Below are positions 9,097 through 18,248 of a DNA stretch of 52,662 nucleotides, in pieces. The stretch is taken from the NCBI GenBank assembly GCA_015490555.1, contig WFXO01000089.1, forward strand, positions 1 through 52,662. Direction: 5' to 3'. The DNA comes from Caldifarciminota bacterium (GTDB lineage Bacteria > Hydrothermota > Hydrothermia > WGAB01). The first letter of the stretch is position 1; each line of letters starts with the position of its first letter. The notes under the pieces are model-generated. The model did not search any database. It saw nothing but the letters and a program-made list of their open reading frames with translations, and had not been told where the DNA came from. Both the position numbers and the translations under genes were made by a program.

Positions 9097-10398
9097 ATGG
9101 ACGGGCGCGTCCCGCAAGCCCTCGAAGGCTTTTTTAGAGAGCTAAAAACTCGCGGAGTTCCTGCTTCGGGCGTGGAGCTCTCCGAGGAGGAACAAGCGTT
9201 CCCCTTGACCTTTGTTGATGAGCGGGAGTGTACCCCGGTGGAGGACAAGTCCTGGGAACCCATTAAGGTGGAGGCGGAATGTGAAGAAGTCGTTTTCACA
9301 GCGTTTCTCGACGGCGTTCAGCGGACAATCATGCTCCCCTATCGGATTCTGTTGCCCAATGGGGCGCAGGTTCCCCTGCACGTAGCCCACATTGCCGCCG
9401 GCGTCTTTCTCCGAGATGAGAGTGGTCGTCTCTATTTGGAGCCCGACTTCGTTGCCGCCCGCCTACTCCTGCTCGGTCCATTTCAAGGTATTCGCAAGGC
9501 AGGAGGGATATCCTTGGAAGGTGAAGACGTCACATGGGACACGAGCATAAAGACGTTTGCATTTACGGATGAACTAAACGAATGGATCGTGTGCGACACG
9601 ACTTTCCGTGGGACCGAGGAAGACCGTCATGAACGGCGCGAGGGGGCCTTGCTCGGAGATGAGCTATTTAAAGAAGGGCTAATCCGATCACGGGCACAAG
9701 GACGAGTCGCGACCCTTCGGCAGCGACTGGAGTTCGCCGTATTAGCAAAGTTTCGCAAGGAGCACCCCGACGATTTCATTTTAGTGGATGGCCCGCTCTT
9801 CTTCTTGGATAAGTGGCGCAGAAAGGCAGCCAATGTTCTGGGCCCTCTATTGGACGAGCCACGCGAGAGCCTCCTGGAAGATGTGCTGTTGAGGAATGCT
9901 GTTGGACTTATCAAAACTCACCGGTTACGCCCGAAACATCCGGAAAAGGTCGTGCGTATCGGCCCAGGCCAGCGTTCCCCAGTGGTGCGGATCTCCGATG
10001 AGGTAGACATCAAGGGAAGGCGAGGAGAGCTGGATGAGGAAGGAAGCTATGGAGGAGCACACCTCACGTGGTATACGCGACTGCGCTTCCCCGAGGGAGG
10101 CTTTCTCTATGGGCTGCGGGGGTTAATTCGTCTGGACGTCCATCGCATAACCTTCGGAATTGAGCGCGCAGACGCTTTACAACCTGAAACCTTTCACCCC
10201 TACAAGCCAAAAGTGGATGGGATCACGCAAGCGGTATGGCGTGAGCGCTGGCCCGGCATACACAGAAGTGGTGACTCTCGATCAAGCACCCAAATTTATC
10301 CCATTGAACAACTGGAGAAGGCGCTCAAAGCTAGCTTATACCCAAGAAGATTACTTGCCCATTTACTTGACATACCGGTCTCTGCGGCCAATCAATAA
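9097..10398 (+). CDS. nurA-like: NurA-like nuclease, partner of the HerA-type ATPase
   Basis: Protein of 433 residues with a NurA domain pattern. FLDGVQRT gives Asp72; RLEFAVLAK gives Glu212; LVDGPLFF gives Asp231; VGLIKTH (269-275) and RLRFPEGG/GLIRLDV (328-347) follow. Asp72, Glu212 and Asp231 fit the three metal-binding acidic residues of NurA, and the C-terminal YPIEQLEKALKASLYP resembles the end of the family. About 100 extra residues lie between the first and second acidic residues. It starts 15 bases after the HerA-type gene with a weak ribosome site, so is probably coupled. NurA works in HerA-NurA complexes as a 5'-3' exonuclease and single-strand endonuclease; here it is the likely effector or processing nuclease. 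Confidence 0.75.
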   Translation: MDGRVPQALEGFFRELKTRGVPASGVELSEEEQAFPLTFVDERECTPVEDKSWEPIKVEAECEEVVFTAFLDGVQRTIMLPYRILLPNGAQVPLHVAHIAAGVFLRDESGRLYLEPDFVAARLLLLGPFQGIRKAGGISLEGEDVTWDTSIKTFAFTDELNEWIVCDTTFRGTEEDRHERREGALLGDELFKEGLIRSRAQGRVATLRQRLEFAVLAKFRKEHPDDFILVDGPLFFLDKWRRKAANVLGPLLDEPRESLLEDVLLRNAVGLIKTHRLRPKHPEKVVRIGPGQRSPVVRISDEVDIKGRRGELDEEGSYGGAHLTWYTRLRFPEGGFLYGLRGLIRLDVHRITFGIERADALQPETFHPYKPKVDGITQAVWRERWPGIHRSGDSRSSTQIYPIEQLEKALKASLYPRRLLAHLLDIPVSAANQ

Positions 10399-10610
10399 GA
10401 ACGGGAAAACTAAGCTACATAGGAAATCAATTTCTTCATCCAGGTGGTGAATCATCTGGATTGCTGGTGGCTGAGGGCTGTCCCCACCATTTGGCCCCAG
10501 AGTTATTACCTGTAACAACTCTTTGCCCTGCACTACGAACTTGATCGGGTTAAGACCAATGCTTTACACAATTTTTAACCAAAATTCCAAAACATATTCA
10601 TTCCAAAGGT

Positions 10611-10919
10611 ATGGGAAACAAAGGATTGAAAATAGAAAAGAGAGAAAATGGGGAATGGGTCTCCATCTCACTGGAGGAGGCCCATCAAATCATTTCTAAG
10701 GATTATGCCAAGGGGTACAAAAACGTTGAACAATGGATTTATCGAGCACTGGAGGCTGGAGCCACTGTTGGAAGACTTCGGTTGACGGATCATCTGGAAA
10801 GATACCAAAAATTTGTATTAGAACATGGGGAGGGGGAATTCAACAAAATGATGATTGGGCTCTGGTTCTGGCTGAACCGGATCCACCGAAATGACGAGAT
10901 CGAGAAGAAAGGAAACTAA
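10611..10919 (+). CDS. Small hypothetical protein
   Basis: A 102-residue soluble, charged protein with no family I recognise; it looks mainly helical (SLEEAHQIISKDYAKGYKN, NVEQWIYRALEAGA). A short aaagg site precedes the ATG. It lies alone between the NurA-like gene and rmuC, each about 200 bases away, in AT-richer DNA, so it probably belongs to the accessory island. It could be a regulator or an accessory part of the cassette, but nothing in it shows this. Confidence 0.5.
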   Translation: MGNKGLKIEKRENGEWVSISLEEAHQIISKDYAKGYKNVEQWIYRALEAGATVGRLRLTDHLERYQKFVLEHGEGEFNKMMIGLWFWLNRIHRNDEIEKKGN

Positions 10920-11083
10920 AAGAGTGACCCAGCAAAACAGAACCCGAATCCAAACCCCAAACCGATTCCAGGAAATCCCCATTCGGCCCGTCCACCATTG
11001 ATCCACAGCGGACTTCCATTTTAGGTCACCTTGAACACCGTTGCCCGGAATGCCATTGCCGCCCTGTCTCGCTTCCGTGGAAT

Positions 11084-11112
11084 TTCTCAAAATCCTGGCC
11101 CTCCCTTATAAT
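11084..11112 (+). promoter_or_regulatory. Promoter of rmuC with consensus -10, likely leaderless
   Basis: TATAAT at 11107-11112 lies 9 bases before the rmuC ATG, with TTCTCA (4 of 6 consensus) 17 bases upstream at 11084-11089. Transcription would begin at or next to the start codon, and no ribosome site is present. Confidence 0.6.
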
Positions 11113-11121
11113 CGGTAAGTC

Positions 11122-12201
11122 ATGAATGTAGGACTTCTGGTAATTCTATCGCTTGTCATCCTGGCCGTGATCGGTTATTTAGTGGTCCGGGAGGGTCGGG
11201 CCCGTGAACGGGAACGGGCCATCCGGGATGAACTGGACCGGATGGAGTCTAAACTCGCTCAATCCCTGAAGGACACGCGCAGCGAGATCGTGACCCAGTT
11301 TACGGAACTCTCCAAGATGCTCGAACAACAGATCCGGGGACTCCAATCGCAGTTCGAGAACACCGATAAAAAACTCTACACCAAACTCCAAGACACCCAA
11401 AAGGTTGTGCTTCAGGTCTCCAAAAACCTGGGCACGGTGCAGCAGATCACCCGGCAAATGCTGGAAATCAGTAAGGACATCCAATCGCTTCAAGACCTCC
11501 TTCGCCCGCCAAAACTCCGTGGGGAACTCGGCGAACTCTTCCTGGAGAACCTCCTTAAGGAGACCCTGCCCCAGGACCATTATGCCGTTCAATACCGTTT
11601 CCGGGATGGCACGATCGTGGACGCCGCCATTTTCCTCAGTGATCAGCGGATCGTCCCTGTGGATTCAAAATTCCCCATGGAGTCGTTTACACGGATGCAG
11701 GAAGCCCAAACGGACGAAGAGAAAAAACGGTATCGCCGGGAGTTCATTCGGGATGTTCAACGACACATCCAGGCGATCGCGCAGAAATACATCAAACCCA
11801 CCGAGAACACAATGGACTTCGCGATGATGTACATCCCCGCTGAAGCCGTCTATTACGAAGCCATGGTCCGGACCGAAGGGCGGCAAGACCTCTTCAATTT
11901 TGCGCTCAAGCACAAGGTCATCCCCGTTTCTCCCAACACTTTTTATTCCTATCTCGCCACCATCGTGTTGGGGCTCAAAGGGTTCCAGTTGGAGCGGAAG
12001 GCGGAGCAGGTGATTCGGATCCTCGCCGACTTCCAACAGAAATTTGAAAAAGTCAAGGAGGACTTCCGGGTCTTGGGGGGTCATTTAGAGAACGCGCAGA
12101 AGAAGTACGACGAGGCCCGGAAGAAACTTGAGCGGATCGACATGGCCCTTTCTGGGCTGTCTCAGGGAGTTTTGCCACATGGAGAAGAAGCGCATCAGTA
12201 A
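11122..12201 (+). CDS. rmuC: DNA recombination protein RmuC
   Basis: Membrane-anchored RmuC of 359 residues: one N-terminal transmembrane helix (about 3-22), a long coiled coil (about 25-130) and a PD-(D/E)XK-like nuclease fold. The family core GELGELFLENLL and VPVDSKFPMESF is visible, with VDAAIFL between. RmuC limits inversions at short repeats and is thought to act as a nuclease. The 3' end overlaps the adenosyltransferase gene by 23 bases. Translation appears to be leaderless. Confidence 0.9.
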   Translation: MNVGLLVILSLVILAVIGYLVVREGRARERERAIRDELDRMESKLAQSLKDTRSEIVTQFTELSKMLEQQIRGLQSQFENTDKKLYTKLQDTQKVVLQVSKNLGTVQQITRQMLEISKDIQSLQDLLRPPKLRGELGELFLENLLKETLPQDHYAVQYRFRDGTIVDAAIFLSDQRIVPVDSKFPMESFTRMQEAQTDEEKKRYRREFIRDVQRHIQAIAQKYIKPTENTMDFAMMYIPAEAVYYEAMVRTEGRQDLFNFALKHKVIPVSPNTFYSYLATIVLGLKGFQLERKAEQVIRILADFQQKFEKVKEDFRVLGGHLENAQKKYDEARKKLERIDMALSGLSQGVLPHGEEAHQ

Positions 12202-12763
12202 GGTGTATACCGGCGTTGGAGACCAGGGGAAGACCCAACTGGTGGACGGCTCCTGGGTGGAGAAGTCGGACCCACGGATTCATGTTCTGGGGACGATCGA
12301 CGAATTGAATTCCCTGCTGGGGGTGGTCCGCACCCTGAATCTCCCCAAGGATGTCCAGGACGAACTCGAGACCCTTCAAAACCTGCTGTTTGTGCTGGGC
12401 GCGGACATTGGGGCCCCTTCGGACATAGAGGTTCCCCGTATCCAATCCCGGCATGTCCAGTGGCTGGAAGCGCGGATGGACACCTATTTAGAATCGTTGG
12501 GACCCCTAAAGGAGTTCATTCTGCCGGGAGGGAGCCTGGAGGCCAGTCTCCTCTATTTGGCACGGACCATTGCACGCCGTGCGGAGCGGTTTGCCACGCC
12601 CTTGTTGGCAAAACAGGAGATCCGATCCACGGCTTATACCTTTTTGAATCGCCTCTCGGATTATCTTTTCGTGCTGGCCCGGTGGGTAAACCACGAAAAG
12701 GGGTTCCGGGAGCCCTACGTTAAATTCCCGGAGGAGCGTGGCAATGGAACTTCAAGAGATTGA
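12179..12763 (+). CDS. Cob(I)yrinic acid a,c-diamide adenosyltransferase, PduO type
   Basis: ATP:cob(I)alamin adenosyltransferase of 194 residues, making coenzyme B12. The N-terminal ATP-binding motif VYTGVGDQGKT, the internal GTIDELNSLLG segment and the C-terminal helical part (LARTIARRAER, LNRLSDYLFVLARW) are diagnostic for the PduO class. The ATG at 12179 gives the usual family N-terminus; a longer reading from 12128 lies inside rmuC and is rejected. Its last 20 bases overlap the O-methyltransferase gene. No B12-dependent enzyme or riboswitch is seen in the window. Confidence 0.92.
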   Translation: MEKKRISKVYTGVGDQGKTQLVDGSWVEKSDPRIHVLGTIDELNSLLGVVRTLNLPKDVQDELETLQNLLFVLGADIGAPSDIEVPRIQSRHVQWLEARMDTYLESLGPLKEFILPGGSLEASLLYLARTIARRAERFATPLLAKQEIRSTAYTFLNRLSDYLFVLARWVNHEKGFREPYVKFPEERGNGTSRD

Positions 12764-13370
12764 GACCTATCTCCAAACCTGGGTCTCTTATCCCCACCCC
12801 CTACTCAAGGAACTGACAGACCGTGGGAAGGCGATGAATTTCCCGATCATGGGGCCGGTCGTCGGACAGTTTCTCTATCAACTGGCCCGTCTTCGCCGGC
12901 CGAAGGTGGTCTTCGAGTTGGGGTCGGGGTACGGCTACTCAGCCCTCTGGATCGCCCTGGGGATGGAAGAAGGGGAGATCTACCTCACGGATAAAGACCC
13001 CCGTCTCTTAGAGATGGCCCGAGAAAACTTTCAGAAGAGCGGGGTGCGCGTGACAGCCCATTTCCTCCAGGGAGATGCCTTAGAACAGTTTGACCGCTGG
13101 GAGGGCGTCCCGGACTGGGTCGTATTGGATATCGAAAAAGAGCGGTATCCTGAAGCCTACGACCGGATCGTGCCCCGCCTTCCTTCCGGCGGCTTTCTCA
13201 TCGCCGATAACCTCTTCTGGATGGGGAAAGTCTTGAATCCGCGTCAGATCGACCCTGCTACCGAAGGGGTCCGGGCATTCACCCGGAAGATCATGACCGA
13301 CCCAAGGGTGCTCTCTACCATTGTTCCACTCCGGGACGGAGTCTCGATCTCGGTGAAGGTTGGCGCCTAA
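12744..13370 (+). CDS. Class I SAM-dependent O-methyltransferase
   Basis: Methyltransferase of 208 residues resembling the catechol/caffeoyl-CoA O-methyltransferase group. SAM motif I is FELGSGYGYSALW (about 57-69), followed by the acidic loop TDKDPRL, then DWVVLDIEKERYP and GGFLIADNLFWMG, the segment where these enzymes bind a divalent metal. The ATG at 12744 is favoured over a GTG at 12738 because the ggagga site is correctly spaced from it. The substrate cannot be told. It converges on metG with only 5 bases between. Confidence 0.85.
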   Translation: MELQEIETYLQTWVSYPHPLLKELTDRGKAMNFPIMGPVVGQFLYQLARLRRPKVVFELGSGYGYSALWIALGMEEGEIYLTDKDPRLLEMARENFQKSGVRVTAHFLQGDALEQFDRWEGVPDWVVLDIEKERYPEAYDRIVPRLPSGGFLIADNLFWMGKVLNPRQIDPATEGVRAFTRKIMTDPRVLSTIVPLRDGVSISVKVGA

Positions 13371-13375
13371 GTCGA

Positions 13376-15409
13376 TTACGTGACTCGGGAGCCAGGGGGT
13401 GTTTCTTTGTCGGGGTGGAGCAGGATCGGGTAGCCTTCCGGATCGTTGGCCGCAAGGATCATCCCCTCGGATAGGATCCCACGGATTTTCCGGGGCTTGA
13501 GGTTGGCCAGGACCGGGACCTGCTTGCCAACGACATCCTCTGCGCTGTACTTCTCTTTTATCCCGGCAACCAACGTCACGGTTTTGACCCCTAAGTCCAC
13601 GGTCAGTTTGATGAGTTTGTCCGTCCCCTCCACCGGCTCGGCGGCGACAATGGTGCCGATCCGGATGTCCAATTTTGCAAAGTCCTCATAAGAAATCTCG
13701 GGCTTGATCGGTTCCTGGGTCATGGGTTTCTCCTCCTCTTTTTCAGGGGTTTTTTGGGCACGCCCACGGATTAAAGAAATCAACCCCTCCGTTTCTTCGT
13801 CGGTGATTTTTCGGTATAAGACTTCAACGTTTTGGAGACGATCGGACCCCACATCTTGCGGGGATTGGCCCAGGTCCCAGGTGAGGGACGGTAAGCCCAG
13901 GAATCCCCGGATCTTCTCAGCGGAATCTGGCAAGAAGGGGGCCATCAATACGGCCAGGGCTCGGACCATATACACGCACTGCGCCAAGGTCCGTTGGGTC
14001 TTTTTGGGGTCTGTCTTGCGGGTGGCCCAAGGCTCGTTCCGGTCGAAGTAGGTGTTGCCGAAGTCAGAGAGGGCCAGAATCCGTCGGAGGGCCTTACGGA
14101 ATTCAAAGGACTCCATGAAGGTTTCGACATCGCGATAAGCGGCGTCCACCTGGGCCCGGACTTCAGGGTCTACTGCTTCCAGTTTTGGACGTTCGCCCCC
14201 CATGTACCGTTCGATAAAACTCAAGGTCCGATGCACAAAGTTTCCAAAGTTATTGACGAGTTCGGTGTTGACCATGCGTTGAAACTCCCGGGGGTCGAAG
14301 TCTGAGTCTTTGGTCTCCGGCAGGATCATGGCAATGCCGAAGCGGACCACATCCCGGGGGAACCGGCTGGTCATGTCTTCCACCCAGACGGCGTAATTCC
14401 GGGATGTTGAGAACTTGTCGCCCATCAGGTTCAGGAACTCGTTCGCCGGGATCTCTGTCGGCAGAACATAATCGCCGTGGGCCATCAACATGGCCGGCCA
14501 GATCAAAGCGTGGAACACGATGTTGTCTTTGCCGATAAAGTGGACCAGTTTGGTCTCCGGGTCCAGCCAATAATCCCGCCAACGATCGGGTTGGCCGATC
14601 TTCTGGGCCCATTCGATGGTCGCAGAGATATAGCCAATGGGGGCGTCGAACCACACATAGAGGACCTTGCCTTGGGCCTCGGGGAGCGGAACTTTCACGC
14701 CCCATTCCAGGTCACGGGTGATGGGCCGATCCCGTAGCCCTTCTTCAATCCATTGGAGGGCCAAACGGCGGACATTGTCTTTCCAATGGGTCTTGGACGC
14801 GAGCCAGTCGCGCAGGGCATCACTGAAGGCGCTCAGGCGGAAGTAGTAATGGAACGTAGGGCGAAGTTCCGGTGTGGTTCCGCAGATGGCGCATCGGGGC
14901 TCGACCAGTTGAGTCGGTTCCAGCCAGCGGCCGCACTTCTCACATTGGTCTCCCCGAGCCCCAGGATAGCCACAATAGGGGCAGGTTCCCACCACATACC
15001 GATCCGGCAAAAAGCGCTGGCATTTGGGACAGTAAAGTTGTTCCAGGTCTTTGCGGACGATATAGCCCTTTTCGTAAATCCTGAGGAAGAAGTCGCTGGC
15101 CACCTTGTGATGGAGCGGGATGGAGGTTCGGGAGAAGTGGGTGAAGTCGATCCCCAATGCATCAAAGCCGTGTTTGATCACTTCGTGGTAGAAATCCACG
15201 ATCTCTTTGGGGGATTTGCCTTCCTGGTCTGCCCGGATGGTGATGGCGACCCCGTGTTCGTCTGTGCCGCAGATGTGAATCACGTCGCGGCCGCGGAGGC
15301 GCTGGTACCGCGTATAGAGGTCTGCCGGCAGGTAGGCGCCGGCGATATGGCCGAGGTGGGAGGGGCCATTCGCATAGGGTAACGCGCTGGTGACCAGGAT
15401 TTTTGCCAT
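13376..15409 (-). CDS. metG: Methionyl-tRNA synthetase with C-terminal tRNA-binding domain
   Basis: Charges tRNA-Met. The class I HIGH motif is HLGH at residues 18-21. Four CxxC pairs (CPKC, CPYC, CEKC, CAIC, about 125-180) form a double zinc knuckle. The KMSKS loop reads KFSTS near residue 330; I recall a similar S/T variant in Bacteroidota MetRS, so this is a lineage trait rather than damage. A C-terminal EMAPII/Trbp111 OB-fold of about 110 residues (FAKLDIRIGTI onward) is fused. Length 677 fits this long form. A TATAAT 7 bases before the ATG and no ribosome site suggest a leaderless mRNA. Confidence 0.97.
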   Translation of the reverse strand: MAKILVTSALPYANGPSHLGHIAGAYLPADLYTRYQRLRGRDVIHICGTDEHGVAITIRADQEGKSPKEIVDFYHEVIKHGFDALGIDFTHFSRTSIPLHHKVASDFFLRIYEKGYIVRKDLEQLYCPKCQRFLPDRYVVGTCPYCGYPGARGDQCEKCGRWLEPTQLVEPRCAICGTTPELRPTFHYYFRLSAFSDALRDWLASKTHWKDNVRRLALQWIEEGLRDRPITRDLEWGVKVPLPEAQGKVLYVWFDAPIGYISATIEWAQKIGQPDRWRDYWLDPETKLVHFIGKDNIVFHALIWPAMLMAHGDYVLPTEIPANEFLNLMGDKFSTSRNYAVWVEDMTSRFPRDVVRFGIAMILPETKDSDFDPREFQRMVNTELVNNFGNFVHRTLSFIERYMGGERPKLEAVDPEVRAQVDAAYRDVETFMESFEFRKALRRILALSDFGNTYFDRNEPWATRKTDPKKTQRTLAQCVYMVRALAVLMAPFLPDSAEKIRGFLGLPSLTWDLGQSPQDVGSDRLQNVEVLYRKITDEETEGLISLIRGRAQKTPEKEEEKPMTQEPIKPEISYEDFAKLDIRIGTIVAAEPVEGTDKLIKLTVDLGVKTVTLVAGIKEKYSAEDVVGKQVPVLANLKPRKIRGILSEGMILAANDPEGYPILLHPDKETPPGSRVT

Positions 15410-15416
15410 AGCGGTA

Positions 15417-15422
15417 ATTATA
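15417..15422 (-). promoter_or_regulatory. -10 hexamer of metG, likely leaderless
   Basis: TATAAT on the minus strand leaves only 7 bases to the metG ATG at 15409. No clear -35 is found at 16-18 bases. Confidence 0.5.
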
Positions 15423-15469
15423 AAGTGGGCATCCGCAGAGGCTTGGAGGCCGCGGGGACCTTTGGGTCG

Positions 15470-18223
15470 TCAGAGTCGGAGTGTGAGGACCCAGCCGACC
15501 TCACGGGCCTCTTTTGGCCAGAGGGGCACAGCGACTTCCAAAAGGCCGAACTTCTTCGAGATGCCCAGATCATAGGCCGTTTCTGCGCGGTCTCCGTTCC
15601 AGAGCCATCCCGCTTCAGCATAGGCCCGGACCCAGCGCAAGGGGATCTGGATTTGTCCGAAGATGCGGGCGGTCCCGGCGAGTTCGATGGGTGCGGTCCG
15701 GACCCCGTCCCCCCAGGTCCAGTGTCGGTTGGTCACCGAGAAGTCCCCACGGTGTGGAACGGCAAGATCCCAGGGCCAGGGCAGGAAGATCGGTCCTTTC
15801 AGCCGATACAGGGCTTGGCTCGGGGCGGTGCCCCAGATCTTTCGTGCGTCCAGGAGGACATGAACAGGCCAGCGGGTCGTCCAGGTCGCCTGGATCCGCA
15901 GGCCGAGTTTGGCATAGCCCAAATTCTCGGAGGTGGCACCAATCCCACCGAACCAGGTCACGCTCATGCGGCCGAGACGGGATCGGTGGCGGGTGGTATA
16001 CCGGCCGAACCATTCGCCCCACTGACCGAGGGGATAGAGGGCCGGATCAAACGACAGGGTCGAATCATACACATCCCAAAGGATCAAAGAAAGGGCAAAG
16101 GTTTTCGGTCTTGGGTCATACGGGGTTTTTCGCCAGGTATGAGACCAGAAGAGGTTGAGGCTCCGGGCACCGGCCCACTCGCCGAAGGCGATTCCCCAGG
16201 AGGCCCGCAAGCGATCCAGGGGCTCGGTCCATTTTAGGGCTCCAAGGGGGCGTCTGAGGCCCCAGGCATAGCCCATCAGGGCATCGAGTTTATGTCGGAA
16301 TCCCCCTTCGGAGCCCCCCAGCCGAAGCAGGAATCGGGCACCCTCCTTGGGCCAATAAAGCGGGATCGGAGTGATCGTGAGGGTGTAGACTCCAGGCTCC
16401 GGAAAGGCGATCAAGGGGCGAATGGCGAAGCGGCGCGGGCGCGTGTTGTTCCACTCATCCGGCTCCGGGATCACGTCGTCCGGATCCAGGATCACCTGTT
16501 TGACCTGGGTGATCCCCGGGAAAAGGAGGCGGCGCTTGCCCCGTTCCAACCGCTTGGTCACCGGTCCTTCCGGCGTCACGACCCGAACATCGATGGTCAT
16601 CTCGATATCCCCACGGTTTTCCACCTGGACCCGAACGCCCCGGTCAGTTTTCTCCACCTTGTGGATTGCGTAATCAGCAGTCCAGTCGGTATAGAGCCAC
16701 TGTCGGAAGAACCAATCCAGGTCCTGGCCAGAGACTTGTTCGCAGACTTTCTGAAAATCGCGGATATGGGGGTTCCGAAACCGCCAGGTTCGGTAGTATG
16801 TATGGAAGATGGAATCCAGGGTTTCCTGTCCGACGACCAGGCCCAGCATCTCGATCACCCGTTCCCCCTTGCTGTAAACCAGCGTGCCATAGTTGTTCAT
16901 CTTGTATGCGGGTTGCCCAACGATGGGGGCATGCCACGGGCCATTGAGGGTCCGGTACAGTCCCATCTCCCGGAAGAACTTCAAGGGGGACCGGTCTTTG
17001 GGGAGCCACCAGCGGGTCCATCCGAGGAGTTGCTGAATGGAATCCTTGGGGAATCGCCAATCCATGAACCGGCTCTCTGCATAAGACGCGAAGGCCTCAT
17101 CCAGCCAGGCCTCATCCATCTCGTTGTTGCCGAAGATCCCATAAAACCATTGGTGTCCGACCTCGTGGGCAATGACGTCGATGAGGCCCAGTCGTCGAAT
17201 GGCTTTGGGCATCATGAAGCCCCCTCCGCGTCGCCCGCCGGACCCAATGATAACGAGTTGGGGATATTCCATGCCGCCGCCGGCCCGGCCGATGGACCCA
17301 TCCACAATGGTCAATTTCTTGTAAGGGTAGGGACCAAACCATCGGTTGAACTGCTCCAGGATCTTCGGGATATCCTCGCGGATCTTGAGGTATCTCTGGA
17401 GGTGTCTTGCGCGGACCAGGGTCCAGATTTCGGTTTGGTCCACCGTTTGTTTCAAAGGCACGAAGTCAGGACTGAGCACCACGGCGACATCGTGGACCGA
17501 GTCGGCTACAAAGCGGATGGTGAAGGTCGTGGTATCCGGTTTAGCCTTTCTTCGACTTACCGACAGACTCTCGGGGTCGAACGCCATTAAAGAATCCAGA
17601 AAGGCCTGGTATCCTTTGCCTTCCACCAAAGTGCCGGTGAACCCGGCTACCACGTTTTGGGGGAAGGTGAGGGTCACGTCATAGTGTCCAAAGTTCGCAT
17701 AAAACTCTCCCCACACATGGTAGTCAATGGGATGCCAGCCCAAAGAGTCATAGGCAGCCAGTTTTGGGTACCAGTGAACCAGGTTGACGTAGTTCCCTTG
17801 ATGACCGGTTCGGGACCACAATTTGGGGATTTTGGCTTCAAACCTGAGGGAGAATGTCAAGGTCTCTCCAGGCATCACCGGCTCGGCAAGGGGAAGATGG
17901 AGCGTCGTCCCCAAGGAGTCAAACGACCGTTTTTGGCCCTGGAGTTCCAGTTCGGGGATCCGTAGATCTCCCTGATCTTTGGACTTCAGGTGCTCATAAC
18001 TGCCGAACCACTCCTGGCTCTCCCGAAACAACGCACTGCCATCTTTGAAGGCATTGATGTAGAGGAGAAGCCACAGATCCTGGATCGTATCAGGGGTGAG
18101 GTTGACGAAGGTGATGGTTTCCTGGCCCTGGAGGCTCCAGTTTTGAAAATCCACGGTCGCCTGGATTTGATAATTGGCCTGTGCCTGATATAAGGCGATC
18201 ACACTCAAAAGGATTCCCCACAT
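15470..18223 (-). CDS. Secreted M1-family zinc metallopeptidase
   Basis: Large (917 residues) exported aminopeptidase-like enzyme. A short signal peptide (MWGILLSVIALYQAQA) starts the protein. The zinc motif HEVGH is at 353-357 and the third ligand Glu376 in LDEAFASY follows with exact M1 spacing. GGMEYPQL matches the GAMEN-type substrate loop. The last 300 residues are rich in aromatic beta strands and look like an outer-membrane or surface beta domain. It lies 25 bases downstream of a gene for a PDZ protein that looks like an inactive relative, in the same orientation. Likely role is peptide or protein degradation outside the cytoplasm. Confidence 0.87.
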   Translation of the reverse strand: MWGILLSVIALYQAQANYQIQATVDFQNWSLQGQETITFVNLTPDTIQDLWLLLYINAFKDGSALFRESQEWFGSYEHLKSKDQGDLRIPELELQGQKRSFDSLGTTLHLPLAEPVMPGETLTFSLRFEAKIPKLWSRTGHQGNYVNLVHWYPKLAAYDSLGWHPIDYHVWGEFYANFGHYDVTLTFPQNVVAGFTGTLVEGKGYQAFLDSLMAFDPESLSVSRRKAKPDTTTFTIRFVADSVHDVAVVLSPDFVPLKQTVDQTEIWTLVRARHLQRYLKIREDIPKILEQFNRWFGPYPYKKLTIVDGSIGRAGGGMEYPQLVIIGSGGRRGGGFMMPKAIRRLGLIDVIAHEVGHQWFYGIFGNNEMDEAWLDEAFASYAESRFMDWRFPKDSIQQLLGWTRWWLPKDRSPLKFFREMGLYRTLNGPWHAPIVGQPAYKMNNYGTLVYSKGERVIEMLGLVVGQETLDSIFHTYYRTWRFRNPHIRDFQKVCEQVSGQDLDWFFRQWLYTDWTADYAIHKVEKTDRGVRVQVENRGDIEMTIDVRVVTPEGPVTKRLERGKRRLLFPGITQVKQVILDPDDVIPEPDEWNNTRPRRFAIRPLIAFPEPGVYTLTITPIPLYWPKEGARFLLRLGGSEGGFRHKLDALMGYAWGLRRPLGALKWTEPLDRLRASWGIAFGEWAGARSLNLFWSHTWRKTPYDPRPKTFALSLILWDVYDSTLSFDPALYPLGQWGEWFGRYTTRHRSRLGRMSVTWFGGIGATSENLGYAKLGLRIQATWTTRWPVHVLLDARKIWGTAPSQALYRLKGPIFLPWPWDLAVPHRGDFSVTNRHWTWGDGVRTAPIELAGTARIFGQIQIPLRWVRAYAEAGWLWNGDRAETAYDLGISKKFGLLEVAVPLWPKEAREVGWVLTLRL

Positions 18224-18248
18224 TCCTCAGCCTCCTCACCTTGACATT

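Noticed and set aside
5877-10398. A complete Dnd or BREX locus
   Set aside because: None of DndA, DndB, DndD, DndE, DndFGH, PglZ, BrxC or BrxL is present; only the DndC-like, HerA-type and NurA-like genes are.
14405-14430. KFSTS in MetRS as an inactivating change
   Set aside because: A Ser/Thr variant of this loop occurs, as I recall, in Bacteroidota-type MetRS, and the rest of the enzyme is intact.
15425-16237. 270-codon frame opposite the 3' part of the M1 peptidase gene
   Set aside because: Antisense shadow, Pro/Gly-rich with no family match.
16292-17590. 432-codon frame opposite the M1 peptidase
   Set aside because: Antisense shadow of a clearly conserved gene, caused by GC-rich codon use.
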